NCBI RefSeq assembly: GCF_050947335.1
Contig: NW_027473740.1
Location: forward strand, 62,001 to 126,000
Reading direction: 5' to 3'
Length of the DNA stretch: 64,000 bases
Source of the DNA: Megachile rotundata
Taxonomy: Eukaryota; Arthropoda; Insecta; Hymenoptera; Megachilidae
The translations under genes were made by a program, and so were the position numbers. Positions 30,888-45,235 of the stretch are shown piece after piece. The notes beneath the pieces were generated by a model, which ran no database searches, was not told the DNA's origin, and saw only the letters and a list, made by a program, of their open reading frames with translations. Within the stretch, counting starts at the first letter, position 1, and each line of letters begins with the position of its first letter.

Positions 30888-33800
30888 TCTTTCGGTCATA
30901 TAATCATAATATGGCAAATAATATGAGTTAGATTGATAATAATAAGAGTAATAAGCATAGTAATTGTCGTTCTATCCATCATATAAGCATAATATGGCTA
31001 ATAATATGAGTTAGATTAATAATAATAAGAGTAATCAGTATAGTATTTGTCGTTCTATCGATCATGTCTGCATAATATGGTTAATAACATGAATTAGACT
31101 GATAATAGTGAGTGTAATAAGTGTAGTAATTGTCGTACTATCGATCATATAAGCATAATATGGCTAATAATATGAGTTAGATTGATAATAATAAGAGTAA
31201 TGAGTATAGTAATTGTCGTCCTATCGATCATATAAGCATAATATGGCTAATAATATGAGTTAGATTGATAATAATAAGAGTAATGAGTATAGTAATTGTC
31301 GTCCTATCGATCATATAAGCATAATATGGCCAATAATATGAGTTAGATTAATAATAATAAGAGTAATCAGTATAGTATTTGTCGTTCTATCGATCATATC
31401 TGCATAATATGGATAATAACATGAATTAGATTGATAATAGTGAGTGTAATAAGTGTAGTAATTGTCGTTCTATCGATCATATAAGCATAATATGGCTAAT
31501 AATATGAGTTAGATTGATAATAATAAGAGTATTGAGTATAGTAATTGTCGGCCTATCGATCATATAAGCATAATATGGCTAATAATATGAGTTAGATTGA
31601 TAATAATAGGAGTAATAAGCATAGTAATTGTCGTTCTATCGGTCACATAATCATAATATGGCAAATAATATGAGTTAGATTGATAATAATAAGAGTAATA
31701 AGCATAGTAATTGTCGTTCTATCCATGATATAAGCATAATATGGCTAATAATATGAGTTAGATTAATAATAATAAGAGTAATCAGTATAGTATTTGTCGT
31801 TCTATCGATCATATCTGCATAATATGGTTAATAACATGAATTAGATTGATAATAGTGAGTGTAATAAGTGTAGTAATTGTCGTTCTATCGATCATATAAG
31901 CATAATATGGCTAATAATATGAGTTAGATTGATAATAATAAGAGTAATGAGTATAGTAATTGTCGTCCTATCGATCATATAAGCATAATATGGCTAATAA
32001 TATGAGTTAGATTGATAATAATAAGAGTAATAAGCATAGTAATTGTCGTTCTATCGGTCATATAAGCATAATATGGCTAATAATATGAGTTAGATTGATA
32101 ATAATAGGAGTAATAAGCATAGTAATTGTAGTTCTATCGGTCATATAATCATAATATGGCAAATAATATGAGTTAGATTGATAATAATAAGAGTAATAAG
32201 CATAGTATTTGTCGCTCTATCCATCATATAAGCATAATATGGCTAATAATATGAGTTAGATTAATAATAATTAGAGTAATCAGTATAGTATTTGTCGTTC
32301 TATCGATCATATCTGCATAATATGGTTAATAACATGAATTAGATTGATAATAGTGAGTGTAATAAGTGTAGTAATTGTCGTAATATCGATCATATAAGCA
32401 TAATAGGGCTAATAATATGAGTTAGATTGATAATAATATGAGTAATGAGTATAGTAATTGTCGTCCTATCGATCATATAAGCATAATATGGCTAATAATA
32501 TGAGTTAGATTGATAATAATAAGAGTAATGAGTATAGTAATTGTCGTCCTATCGATCATATAAGCATAATATGGCCAATAATATGAGTTAGATTAATAAT
32601 AATAAGAGTAATCAGCATAGTATTTGTCGTTCTATCGATCATATCTGCATGATATGGTTAATAACATGAATTAGATTGATAATAATGAGTGTAATAAGTG
32701 TAGTAATTGTCGTTCTACCGATCATATAAGCATAATATGGCTAATAATATGAGTTAGATTGATAATAATAAGAGTAATGAGTATAGTAATTGTCGTCCTA
32801 TCGATCATATAAGCATAATATGGCTAATAATATGAGTTAGATTGATAATAATAAGAGTAATGAGTATAGTAATTGTCGTCCTATCGATCATATAAGCATA
32901 ATATGGCTAATAATATGAGTTAGATTGATAATAATAAGAGTAATAAGCATAGTAATTGTCGTTCTACCGGTCATATAACCATAATATGGCTAATAATATG
33001 ATTTAGATTGTTAATAATGAGAGTAATAAGTATAGTAATTGCCGTTCTATCGATCATATAGGCATAATATGGCTAATAATATGAGTTAGATTGATAATAA
33101 TGAGAGTAGTAAGTATAGTAATTGTCGTTCTATCGATCATATAAGCATAATATGGCTAATAATATGAGTTAGATTGATAATAATAAGTGTAATAAGCATA
33201 GTAATTGTCGTTTTATCGATCATATAAGCATAATATGGCTAATAATATGAGTTAGATTGATAATAATAAGAGTAATGAGTATAGTAATTGTCGTCCTATC
33301 GATCATATAAGCATAATATGGCCAATAATATGAGTTAGATTAATAATAATAAGAGTAATCAGTATAGTATTTGTCGTTCTATCGATCGTATCTGCATAAT
33401 ATGGTTAATAACATGAATTAGATTGATAATAGTGAGTGTAATAAGTGTAGTAATTGCCGTTCTATCGATCATATAAGCACAATATGGCTAATAATATGAG
33501 TTAGATTGATAATAATGAGAGTAGTAAGTATAGTAATTGTCGTTCTATCGATCATATAAGCGTAATATGGCTAATAATATGAGTTAGATTGATAATAATA
33601 AGAGTAATGAGTATAGTAATTGTCGTCCTATCGATCATATAAGCATAATATGGCTAATAATATGAGATAGATTGATAATAATAAGAGTAATAAGCATAGT
33701 AATTGTCGTTCTACCGGTCATATAACCATAATATGGCTAATAATATGAATTAGATTGTTAATAATGAGAGTAATAAGTATAGTAATTGTCGTTCTATCGA

Positions 33801-36353
33801 TCATATAAGCATAATATGGCTAATAATATGAGTTAGATTGATAATAATAAGAGTAATGAGTATAGTAATTGTCGTTCTATCGATCATATAAGCATAATAT
33901 GGCTAATAATATGAGTTAGATTGATAATAATAAGAGTAATATGTATAGTAATTGCCGTTCTATCGATCATATAGGCATAATATGGCTAATAATATGAGTT
34001 AGATTGATAATAATGAGAGTAGTAAGTATAGTAATTGTCGTTCTATCGATCATATAAGCATAATATGGCTAATAATATGAGTTAGATTGATAATAATAAG
34101 AGTAATAAGCATAGTAATTGTCGTTTTATCGATCATATAAGCATAATATGGCTAATAATATGAGTTAGATTGATAATAATAAGAGTAATCAGTATAGTAT
34201 TTGTCGTTCTATCGATCATATCTGCATAATATGGTTAATAACATGAATTAGATTGATAATAGTGAGTGTAATAAGTGTAGTAATTGTCGTTCTATCGATC
34301 ATATAAGCATAATATGGCTAATAATATGAGTTAGATTGATAATAATGAGAGTAGTAAGTATAGTAATTGCCGTTCTATCGATCATATAAGCACAATATGG
34401 CTAATAATATGAGTTAGATTGATAATAATGAGAGTAGTAAGTATAGTAATTGTCGTTCTATCGATCATATAAGCGTAATATGGCTAATAATATGAGTTAG
34501 ATTGATAATAATAAGAGAAATAAGCATAGTAATTGTCGTTTTATCGATCATAAAAGCATAATATGGCTAATAATATGAGTTAGATTGATAATAATAAGAG
34601 TAATGAGTATAGTAATTGTCGTCCTATCGATCATATAAGCATAATATGGCCAATAATATGAGTTAGATTAATAATAATAAGAGTAATCAGTATAGTATTT
34701 GTCGTTCTATCGATCATATCTGCATAATATGGTTAATAACATGAATTATATTGATAATAGTGAGTGTAATAAGTGTAGTAATTGTCGTTCTATCGATCAT
34801 ATAAGCATAATATGGCTAAAAATATGAGTTAGATTGATACTAATAAGAGTAATGAGTATAGTAATTGTCGTCCTATCGATCATATAAGCATAATATGGCT
34901 AATAATATGAGTTAGATTGATAATAATAGGAGTAATAAGCATAGTAATTGTCGTTCTATCGGTCATATAATCATAATATGGCAAATAATATGAGTTAGAT
35001 TGATAATAATAAGAGTAATCAGTATAGTATTTGTCGTTCTATCGATCATATCTGCATAATATGATTAATAACATGAATTAGATTGATAATAGTGAGTGTA
35101 ATAAGTGTAGTAATTGTCGTTCTATCGATCATATAAGCATAATATGGCTAATAATATGAGTTAGATTGATAATAATAAGAGTAATGAGTATAGTAATTGT
35201 CGTCCTATCGATCATATAAGCATAATATGGCTAATAATATGAGTTAGATTGATAATAATAGGAGTAATAAGCATAGTAATTGTCGTTCTATCGGTCATAT
35301 AATCATAATATGGCAAATAATATGAGTTAGATTGATAATAATAAGAGTAATAAGCATAGTAATTGTCGTTCTATCCATCATATAAGCATAATATGGCTAA
35401 TAATATGAGTTAGATTAATAATAATAAGAGTAATCAGTATAGTATTTGTCGTTCTATCGATCATATCTGCATAATATGGTTAATAACATGAATTAGATGG
35501 ATAATAGTGAGTGTAATAAGTGTAGTAATTGTCGTTCTATCGATCATATAAGCATAATATGGCTAATAATATGAGTTAGATTGATAATAATAAGAGTAAT
35601 GAGTATAGTAATTGTCGTTCTATCGATCATATAAGCATAATATGGCTAATAATATGAGTTAGATTGATAATAATAAGAGTAATAAGTATAGTAATTGCCG
35701 TTCTATCGATCATATAAGCATAATATGGCTAATAATATGAGTTAGATTGATAATAATGAGAGTAGTAAGTATAGTAATTGTCGTTCTACCGGTCATATAA
35801 CCATAATATGGCTAATAATATGAATTAGATTGTTAATAATGAGAGTAATAAGTATAGTAATTGTCGTTCTATCGATCATATAAGCATAATATGGCTAATA
35901 ATATGAGTTAGATTGATAATAATAAGAGTAATGAGTATAGTAATTGTCGTTCTATCGATCATATAAGCATAATATGGCTAATAATATGAGTTAGATTGAT
36001 AATAATAAGAGTAATAAGTATAGTAATTGCCGTTCTATCGATCATATAAGCATAATATGGCTAATAATATGAGTTAGATTGATAATAATGAGAGTAGTAA
36101 GTATAGTAATTGTCGTTCTATCGATCATATAAGCATAATATGGCTAATAATATGAGTTAGATTGATAATAATAAGAGTAATAAGCATAGTAGTTGTCGTT
36201 TTATCGATCATATAAGCATAATATGGCTAATAATATGAGTTAGATTGATAATAATAAGAGTATTAAGTATAGTGATTGCCGTTCTATCGATCATATAAGC
36301 ACAATATGGCTAATAATATGAGTTAGATTGATAATAATGAGAGTAGTAAGTAT

Positions 36354-37848
36354 AGTAATTGTCGTTCTATCGATCATATAAGCGTAATATGGCTAATAAT
36401 ACCAGTTACATTGATAATAATAAGAGAAATAAGCATAGTAATTGTCGTCCTATCGATCATATAAGCATAATATGGCTAATAATATGAGATAGATTGATAA
36501 TAATAAGAGTAATAAGCATAGTAATTGTCGTTCTACCGGTCATATAACCATAATATGGCTAATAATATGAATTAGATTGATAATAATAAGAGTAATCAGT
36601 ATAGTATTTGTCGTTCTATCGATCATATCTGCATAATATGATTAATAACATGAATTAGATTGATAATAATAGGAGTAATAAGCATAGTAATTGTCGTTCT
36701 ATCGGTCATATAATCATAATATGGCAAATAATATGAGTTAGATTGATAATAATGAGAGTAATAAGTATAGTAATTGTCGTTCTATCGATCATATAAGCAT
36801 AATATGGCTTATAATATGAGTTAGATTGATAATAATAAGAGTAATGAGTATAGTAATTGTCGTTCTATCGATCATATAAGCATAATATGGCGAATAATAT
36901 GAGTTAGATTAATAATAGTAAGAGTAATCAGTATAGTATTTGTGGTTCTATCGATCATGTGTGCATAATATGGTTAATAACATGAATTAGACTGATAATA
37001 GTGAGTGTAATAAGTGTAGTAATTGTCGTACTATCGATCATATAAGCATAATATGGCCAATAATATGAGTTAGATTGATAATAATAAGAGTAATGAGTAT
37101 AGTAATTGTCGTTCTATCGATCATATAAGCATAATATGGCTAATAATATGAGTTAGATTGATAATAATAAGAGTAATGAGTATAGTAATTGTCGTTCTAT
37201 CGATCATATAAGCATAATATGGCTAATAATATGAGTTAGATTGATAATAATAAGAGTAATAAGTATAGTAATTGCCGTTCTATCGATCATATAAGCATAA
37301 TATGGCTAATAATATGAGTTAGATTGATAATAATGAGAGTAGTAAGTATAGTAATTGTCGTTCTATCGATCATATAAGCATAATATGGCTAATAATACGA
37401 GTTAGATTGATAATAATAAGAGAAATAAGCATAGTAATTGTCGTTTTATCGATCATAAAAGCATAATATGGCTAATAATATGAGTTAGATTGATAATAAT
37501 AAGAGTAATGAGTATAGTAATTGTCGTCCTATCGATCATATAAGCATAATATGGCCAATAATATGAGTTAGATTAATAATAATAAGAGTAATCAGTATAG
37601 TATTTGTCGTTCTATCGATCATATCTGCATAATATGGTTAATAACATGAATTAGATTGATAATAGTGAGTATAATAAGTGTAGTAATTGTCGTTCTATCG
37701 ATCATATAAGCATAATATGGCTAATAATATGAGTTAGATTGATAATAATACGAGTAATGAGTATAGTAATTGTCGTCCTATCGATCATATAAGCATAATA
37801 TGGCTAATAATATGAGTTAGATTGATAATAATGAGAGTAGTAAGTATA
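36354..37848. repeat. 1.5-kb HOR block, copy 2
   Basis: Second copy of the block, with accagttaca at 36401 and aatacgagtaatgag near 37.75 kb. It forms the right end of the second large HOR. Confidence 0.75.
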
Positions 37849-38511
37849 GTAATTGTCGTCCTATCGATCATATAAGCATAATATGGCTAATAATATGAGT
37901 TAGATTGATAATAATAGGAGTAATAAGCATAGTAATTGTCGTTCTATCGGTCATATAAGCATAATATGGCTAATAATATGAGTTAGATTGATAATAATAA
38001 GAGTAATAAGCATAGTAATTGTCGTTCTATCGATCATATAAGCGTAATATGGCTAATAATATGAGTTAGATTGATAATAATAAGAGAAATAAGCATAGTA
38101 ATTGTCGTTTTATCGATCATAAAAGCATAATATGGCTAATAATATGAGTTAGATTGATAATAATAAGAGTAATGAGTATAGTAATTGTCGTCCTATCGAT
38201 CATATAAGCATAATATGGCCAATAATATGAGTTAGATTAATAATAATAAGAGTAATCAGTATAGTATTTGTCGTTCTATCGATCATATCTGCATAATATG
38301 GTTAATAACATGAATTAGATTGATAATAGTGAGTGTAATAAGTGTAGTAATTGTCGTTCTATCGATCATATAAGCATAATATGGCTAAAAATATGAGTTA
38401 GATTGATACTAATAAGAGTAATGAGTATAGTAATTGTCGTCCTATCGATCATATAAGCATAATATGGCTAATAATATGAGTTAGATTGATAATAATAGGA
38501 GTAATAAGTAT

Positions 38512-39960
38512 AGTAATTGTCGTTCTATCGATCATATAAGCGTAATATGGCTAATAATACCAGTTACATTGATAATAATAAGAGAAATAAGCATAGTAAT
38601 TGTCGTCCTATCGATCATATAAGCATAATATGGCTAATAATATGAGATAGATTGATAATAATAAGAGTAATAAGCATAGTAATTGTCGTTCTACCGGTCA
38701 TATAACCATAATATGGCTAATAATATGAATTAGATTGATAATAATAAGAGTAATCAGTATAGTATTTGTCGTTCTATCGATCATATCTGCATAATATGAT
38801 TAATAACATGAATTAGATTGATAATAATAGGAGTAATAAGCATAGTAATTGTCGTTCTATCGGTCATATAATCATAATATGGCAAATAATATGAGTTAGA
38901 TTGATAATAATGAGAGTAATAAGTATAGTAATTGTCGTTCTATCGATCATATAAGCATAATATGGCTTATAATATGAGTTAGATTGATAATAATAAGAGT
39001 AATGAGTATAGTAATTGTCGTTCTATCGATCATATAAGCATAATATGGCGAATAATATGAGTTAGATTAATAATAGTAAGAGTAATCAGTATAGTATTTG
39101 TGGTTCTATCGATCATGTGTGCATAATATGGTTAATAACATGAATTAGACTGATAATAGTGAGTGTAATAAGTGTAGTAATTGTCGTACTATCGATCATA
39201 TAAGCATAATATGGCCAATAATATGAGTTAGATTGATAATAATAAGAGTAATGAGTATAGTAATTGTCGTTCTATCGATCATATAAGCATAATATGGCTA
39301 ATAATATGAGTTAGATTGATAATAATAAGAGTAATGAGTATAGTAATTGTCGTTCTATCGATCATATAAGCATAATATGGCTAATAATATGAGTTAGATT
39401 GATAATAATAAGAGTAATAAGTATAGTAATTGCCGTTCTATCGATCATATAAGCATAATATGGCTAATAATATGAGTTAGATTGATAATAATGAGAGTAG
39501 TAAGTATAGTAATTGTCGTTCTATCGATCATATAAGCATAATATGGCTAATAATACGAGTTAGATTGATAATAATAAGAGAAATAAGCATAGTAATTGTC
39601 GTTTTATCGATCATAAAAGCATAATATGGCTAATAATATGAGTTAGATTGATAATAATAAGAGTAATGAGTATAGTAATTGTCGTCCTATCGATCATATA
39701 AGCATAATATGGCCAATAATATGAGTTAGATTAATAATAATAAGAGTAATCAGTATAGTATTTGTCGTTCTATCGATCATATCTGCATAATATGGTTAAT
39801 AACATGAATTAGATTGATAATAGTGAGTATAATAAGTGTAGTAATTGTCGTTCTATCGATCATATAAGCATAATATGGCTAATAATATGAGTTAGATTGA
39901 TAATAATACGAGTAATGAGTATAGTAATAGTCGTCCTATCGATCATATAAGCATAATATG
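38512..39960. repeat. 1.5-kb HOR block, copy 3
   Basis: Third copy, 26 monomers (2158 bp) after the second: accagttaca is at 38559 and the cgagtaatgag variant near 39.91 kb. It lies outside the large HOR pair, so it was duplicated locally on its own. The right limit is approximate. Confidence 0.75.
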
Positions 39961-41998
39961 GCTAATAATATGAGTTAGATTGATAATAATAGGAGTAATA
40001 AGCATAGTAATTGTCGTTCGATCGGTCCTATAATCATAATATGGCAAATAATATGAGTTAGATTGATAATAATAAGAGTAATCAGTATAGTATTTGTCGT
40101 TCTATCGATCATATCTGCATAATATGATTAATAACATGAATTAGATTGATAATAGTGAGTGTAATAAGTGTAGTAATTGTCGTTCTATCGATCATATAAG
40201 CATAATATGGCTAATAATATGAGTTAGATTGATAATAATAAGAGTAATGAGTATAGTAATTGTCGTCCTATCGATCATATAAGCATAATATGGCTAATAA
40301 TATGAGTTAGATTGATAATAATGAGAGTAGTAAGTATAGTAATTGTCGTCCTATCGATCATATAAGCATAATATGGCTAATAATATGAGTTAGATTGATA
40401 ATAATGAGAGTAGTAAGTATAGTAATTGCCGTTCTATCGATCATATAAGCACAATATGGCTATTAATATGAGTTAGATTGATAATAATGAGAGTAGTAAG
40501 TATAGTAATTGTCGTTCTATCGATCATATAAGCGTAATATGGCTAATAATATGAGTTAGATTGATAATAATAAGAGAAATAAGCATAGTAATTGTCGTTT
40601 TATCGATCATAAAAGCATAATATGGCTAATAATATGAGTTAGATTGATAATAATAAGAGTAATGAGTATAGTAATTGTCGTCCTATCGATCATATAAGCA
40701 TAATATGGCCAATAATATGAGTTAGATTAATAATAATAAGAGTAATCAGTATAGTATTTGTCGTTCTATCGATCATATCTGCATAATATGTTTAATAACA
40801 TGAATTAGATTGATAATAGTGAGTGTAATAAGTGTAGTAATTGTCGTTCTATCGATCATATAAGCATAATATGGCTAAAAATATGAGTTAGATTGATACT
40901 AATAAGAGTAATGAGTATAGTAATTGTCGTCCTATCGATCATATAAGCATAATATGGCTAATAATATGAGTTAGATTGATAATAATAGGAGTAATAAGCA
41001 TAGTAATTGTCGTTCTATCGGTCATATAATCATAATATGGCAAATAATATGAGTTAGATTGATAATAATAAGAGTAATCAGTATAGTATTTGTCGTTCTA
41101 TCGATCATATCTGCATAATATGATTAATAACATGAATTAGATTGATAATAGTGAGTGTAATAAGTGTAGTAATTGTCGTTCTATCGATCATATAAGCATA
41201 ATATGGCTAATAATATGAGTTAGATTGATAATAATAAGAGTAATGAGTATAGTAATTGTCGTCCTATCGATCATATAAGCATAATATGGCTAATAATATG
41301 AGTTAGATTGATAATAATAGGAGTAATAAGCATAGTAATTGTCGTTCTATCGGTCATATAATCATAATATGGCAAATAATATGAGTTAGATTGATAATAA
41401 TAAGAGTAATAAGCATAGTAATTGTCGTTCTATCCATCATATAAGCATAATATGGCTAATAATATGAGTTAGATTAATAATAATAAGAGTAATCAGTATA
41501 GTATTTGTCGTTCTATCGATCATATCTGCATAATATGGTTAATAACATGAATTAGATTGATAATAGTGAGTGTAATAAGTGTAGTAATTGTCGTTCTATC
41601 GATCATATAAGCATAATATGGCTAATAATATGAGTTAGATTGATAATAATGAGAGTAGTAAGTATAGTAATTGTCGTCCTATCGATCATATAAGCATAAT
41701 ATGGCAAATAATATGAGTTAGATTGATAATAATAAGAGTAATAAGCATAGTAATTGTCGTTCTATCGGTCATATAATCATAATATGGCAAATAATATGAG
41801 TTCGATTGATAATAATAAGAGTAGTAAGCATAGTAATTGTCGTTCTATCGATCATATAAGCATAATATGGCTAATAATATGAGTTAGATTGATAATAATA
41901 AGAGTAATGAGTATAGTAATTGTCGTCCTATCGATCATATAAGCATAATATGGCAAATAATATGAGTTAGATTGATAATAATAAGAGTAATAAGCAGA

Positions 41999-44900
41999 GT
42001 AATTGTCGTTCCATCGGTCATATAACCATAATATGGCTTATTATATGAGTTAGATTGATAATAATGAGAGTAATAAGTAAAGTAATTGTCGTTCTATCCA
42101 TCATATAAGCATAATATGGCTAATAATATGAGTTAGATTAATAATAATAAGAGTAATCAGTATAGTATTTGTCGTTCTATCGATCATATCTGCATAATAT
42201 GGTCAATAACATGAATTAGATTGATAATAGTGAGTGTAATAAGTGTAGTAGTTGTCGTTCTATCGATCATATAAGCATAATATGGCTAATAATATGAGTT
42301 AGATTGATAATAATAAGAGTAATGAGTATAGTAATTGTCGTCCTATCGATCATATAAGCATAATATGGCTAATAATATGAGTTAGATTGATAATAATAAG
42401 AGTAGTAAGCATAGTAATTGTCGTTCTACCGGTCATATAACCATAATATGGCTAATAATATGAATTAGATTGTTAATAATGAGAGTAATAAGTATAGTAA
42501 TTGTCGTTCTATCGATCATATTAGCATAATATGGCTAATAATATGAGTTAGATTGATAATAATAAGAGTAATGAGTATAGTAATTGTCGTTCTATCGATC
42601 ATATAAGCATAATATGGCTAATAATATGAGTTAGATTGATAATAATAGGAGTAATAAGCATAGTAATTGTCGTTCTATCGGTCATATAATCATAATATGG
42701 CAAATAATATGAGTTAGATTGATAATAATAAGAGTAATCAGTATAGTATTTGTCGTTCTATCGATCATATCTGCATAATATGATTAATAACATGAATTAG
42801 ATTGATAATAGTGAGTGTAATAAGTGTAGTAATTGTCGTTCTATCGATCATATAAGCATAATATGGCTAATAATATGAGTTAGATTGATAATAATAAGAG
42901 TAATGAGTATAGTAATTGTCGTCCTATCGATCATATAAGCATAATATAGCTAATAATATGAGTTAGATTGATAATAATAGGAGTAATAAGCATAGTAATT
43001 GTCGTTCTATCGGTCATATAATCATAATATGGCAAATAATATGAGTTAGATTGATAATAATAAGAGTAATAAGCATAGTAATTGTCGTTCTATCCATCAT
43101 ATAAGCATAATATGGCTAATAATATGAGTTAGATTAATAATAATAAGAGTAATCAGTATAGTATTTGTCGTTCTATCGATCATATCTGCATAATATGGTT
43201 AATAACATGAATTAGATTGATAATAGTGAGTGTAATAAGTGTAGTAATTGTCGTTCTATCGATCATATACATAATATGGCTAATAATATGAGTTAGATTG
43301 ATAATAATAAGAGTAATGAGTATAGTAATTGTCGTCCTATCGATCATATAAGCATAATATGGCTAATAATATGAGATAGATTGATAATAATAAGAGTAAT
43401 AAGCATAGTAATTGTCGTTCTACCGGTCATATAACCATAATATGGCTAATAATATGAATTAGATTGTTAATAATGAGAGTAATAAGTATAGTAATTGTCG
43501 TTCTATCGATCATATAAGCATAATATGGCTAATAATATGAGTTAGATTGATAATAATAAGAGTAATGAGTATAGTAATTGTCGTTCTATCGATCATATAA
43601 GCATAATATGGCTAATAATATGAGTTAGATTGATAATAATAAGAGTAATGAGTATAGTAATTGTCGTCCTATCGATCATATAAGCATAATATGGCTAATA
43701 ATATGAGTTAGATTGATAATAATAAGAGTAATAAGCATAGTAATTGTCGTTCTATCGGTCATATAACCATAATATGGCTAATTATATGAGTTAGATTGAT
43801 AATAATGAGAGTAATAAGTAAAGCAATTGTCGTTCTACCGATCATATAAGCATAATATGGCTAATAATATGAGTTAGATTGATAATAATAAGAGTAATGA
43901 GTATAGTAATTGTCGTCCTATCGATCATATAAGCATAATATGGCTAATAATATGAGTTAGATTGATCATAATGAGAGTAATGAGTATAGTAATTGTCGTT
44001 CTATCGATCATATAAGCATAATATGGCTAATAATATGAGTTAGATTGATAATAATAAGAGTAATAAGCATAGTAATTGTCGTTCTATCGCTCATATAAGC
44101 ATAATATGGCTAATAATATGAGTTAGATTGATAATAATAGGAGTAATAAGCAGAGTAATTGTCGTTCCATCGGTCATATAACCATAATATGGCTTATTAT
44201 ATGAGTTAGATTGATAATAATGAGAGTAATAAGTAAAGTAATTGTCGTTCTATCCATCATATAAGCATAATATGGCTAATAATATGAGTTAGATTAATAA
44301 TAATAAGAGTAATCAGTATAGTATTTGTCGTTCTATCGATCATATCTGCATAATATGGTCAATAACATGAATTAGATTGATAATAGTGAGTGTAATAAGT
44401 GTAGTAGTTGTCGTTCTATCGATCATATATGCATAATATGGCTAATAATATGAGTTAGATTGATAATAATAAGAGTAATGAGTATAGTAATTGTCGTCCT
44501 ATCGATCATATAAGCATAATATGGCTAATAATATGAGTTAGATTGATAATAATAAGAGTAGTAAGCACAGTAATTGTCGTTCTACCGGTCATATAACCAT
44601 AATATGGCTAATAATATGAATTAGATTGTTAATAATGAGAGTAATAAGTATAGTAATTGTCGTTCTATCTCGATCATATTAGCATAATATGGCTAATAAT
44701 ATGAGTTAGATTGATAATAATAAGAGTAATGAGTATAGTAATTGTCGTTCTATCGATCATATAAGCATAATATGGCTAATAATATGAGTTAGATTGATAC
44801 TAATAAGAGTAATGAGTATAGTAATTGTCGTCCTATCGATCATATAAGCATAATATGGCTAATAATATGAGTTAGATTGATAATAATAGGAGTAATAAGC

Positions 44901-45235
44901 ATAGTAATTGTCGTTCTATCGGTCATATAATCATAATATGGCAAATAATATGAGTTAGATTGATAATAATAAGAGTAATCAGTATAGTATTTGTCGTTCT
45001 ATCGATCATATCTGCATAATATGATTAATAACATGAATTAGATTGATAATAGTGAGTGTAATAAGTGTAGTAATTGTCGTTCTATCGATCATATAAGCAT
45101 AATATGGCTAATAATATGAGTTAGATTGATAATAATAAGAGTAATGAGTATAGTAATTGTCGTCCTATCGATCATATAAGCATAATATGGCAAATAATAT
45201 GAGTTAGATTGATAATAATAAGAGTAATAAGCAGA
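41999..45235. repeat. 39-monomer HOR unit, copy 1
   Basis: A 3237-bp unit (39 x 83) starting with a monomer carrying ttccatcgg and ggcttattatatg. The same monomer recurs internally after 26 monomers (44155). Two small indels inside, -2 near 43268 and +2 near 44670, cancel, so total length is exactly 39 monomers. The ATATAGC variant at 42947 is matched at 46184, also 3237 bp on. Confidence 0.82.

Larger units (their letters stand above)
24735..37848. repeat. Large higher-order repeat, copy 2 (158 monomers)
   Basis: A 13,114-bp unit, exactly 158 x 83, directly adjoining copy 1 and starting with the same ACCAGTCATATAACC monomer. It carries the same diagnostic variants in the same order but lacks one 63-monomer sub-unit (5229 bp). 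It has four monomers (332 bp) near 29.6-29.9 kb that are absent at the matching point near 11.58 kb. The arithmetic closes exactly: 18011 - 5229 + 332 = 13114. The match to copy 1 breaks at 37849, where an ordinary cctatcgatc monomer replaces the accagtc monomer. Confidence 0.88.
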
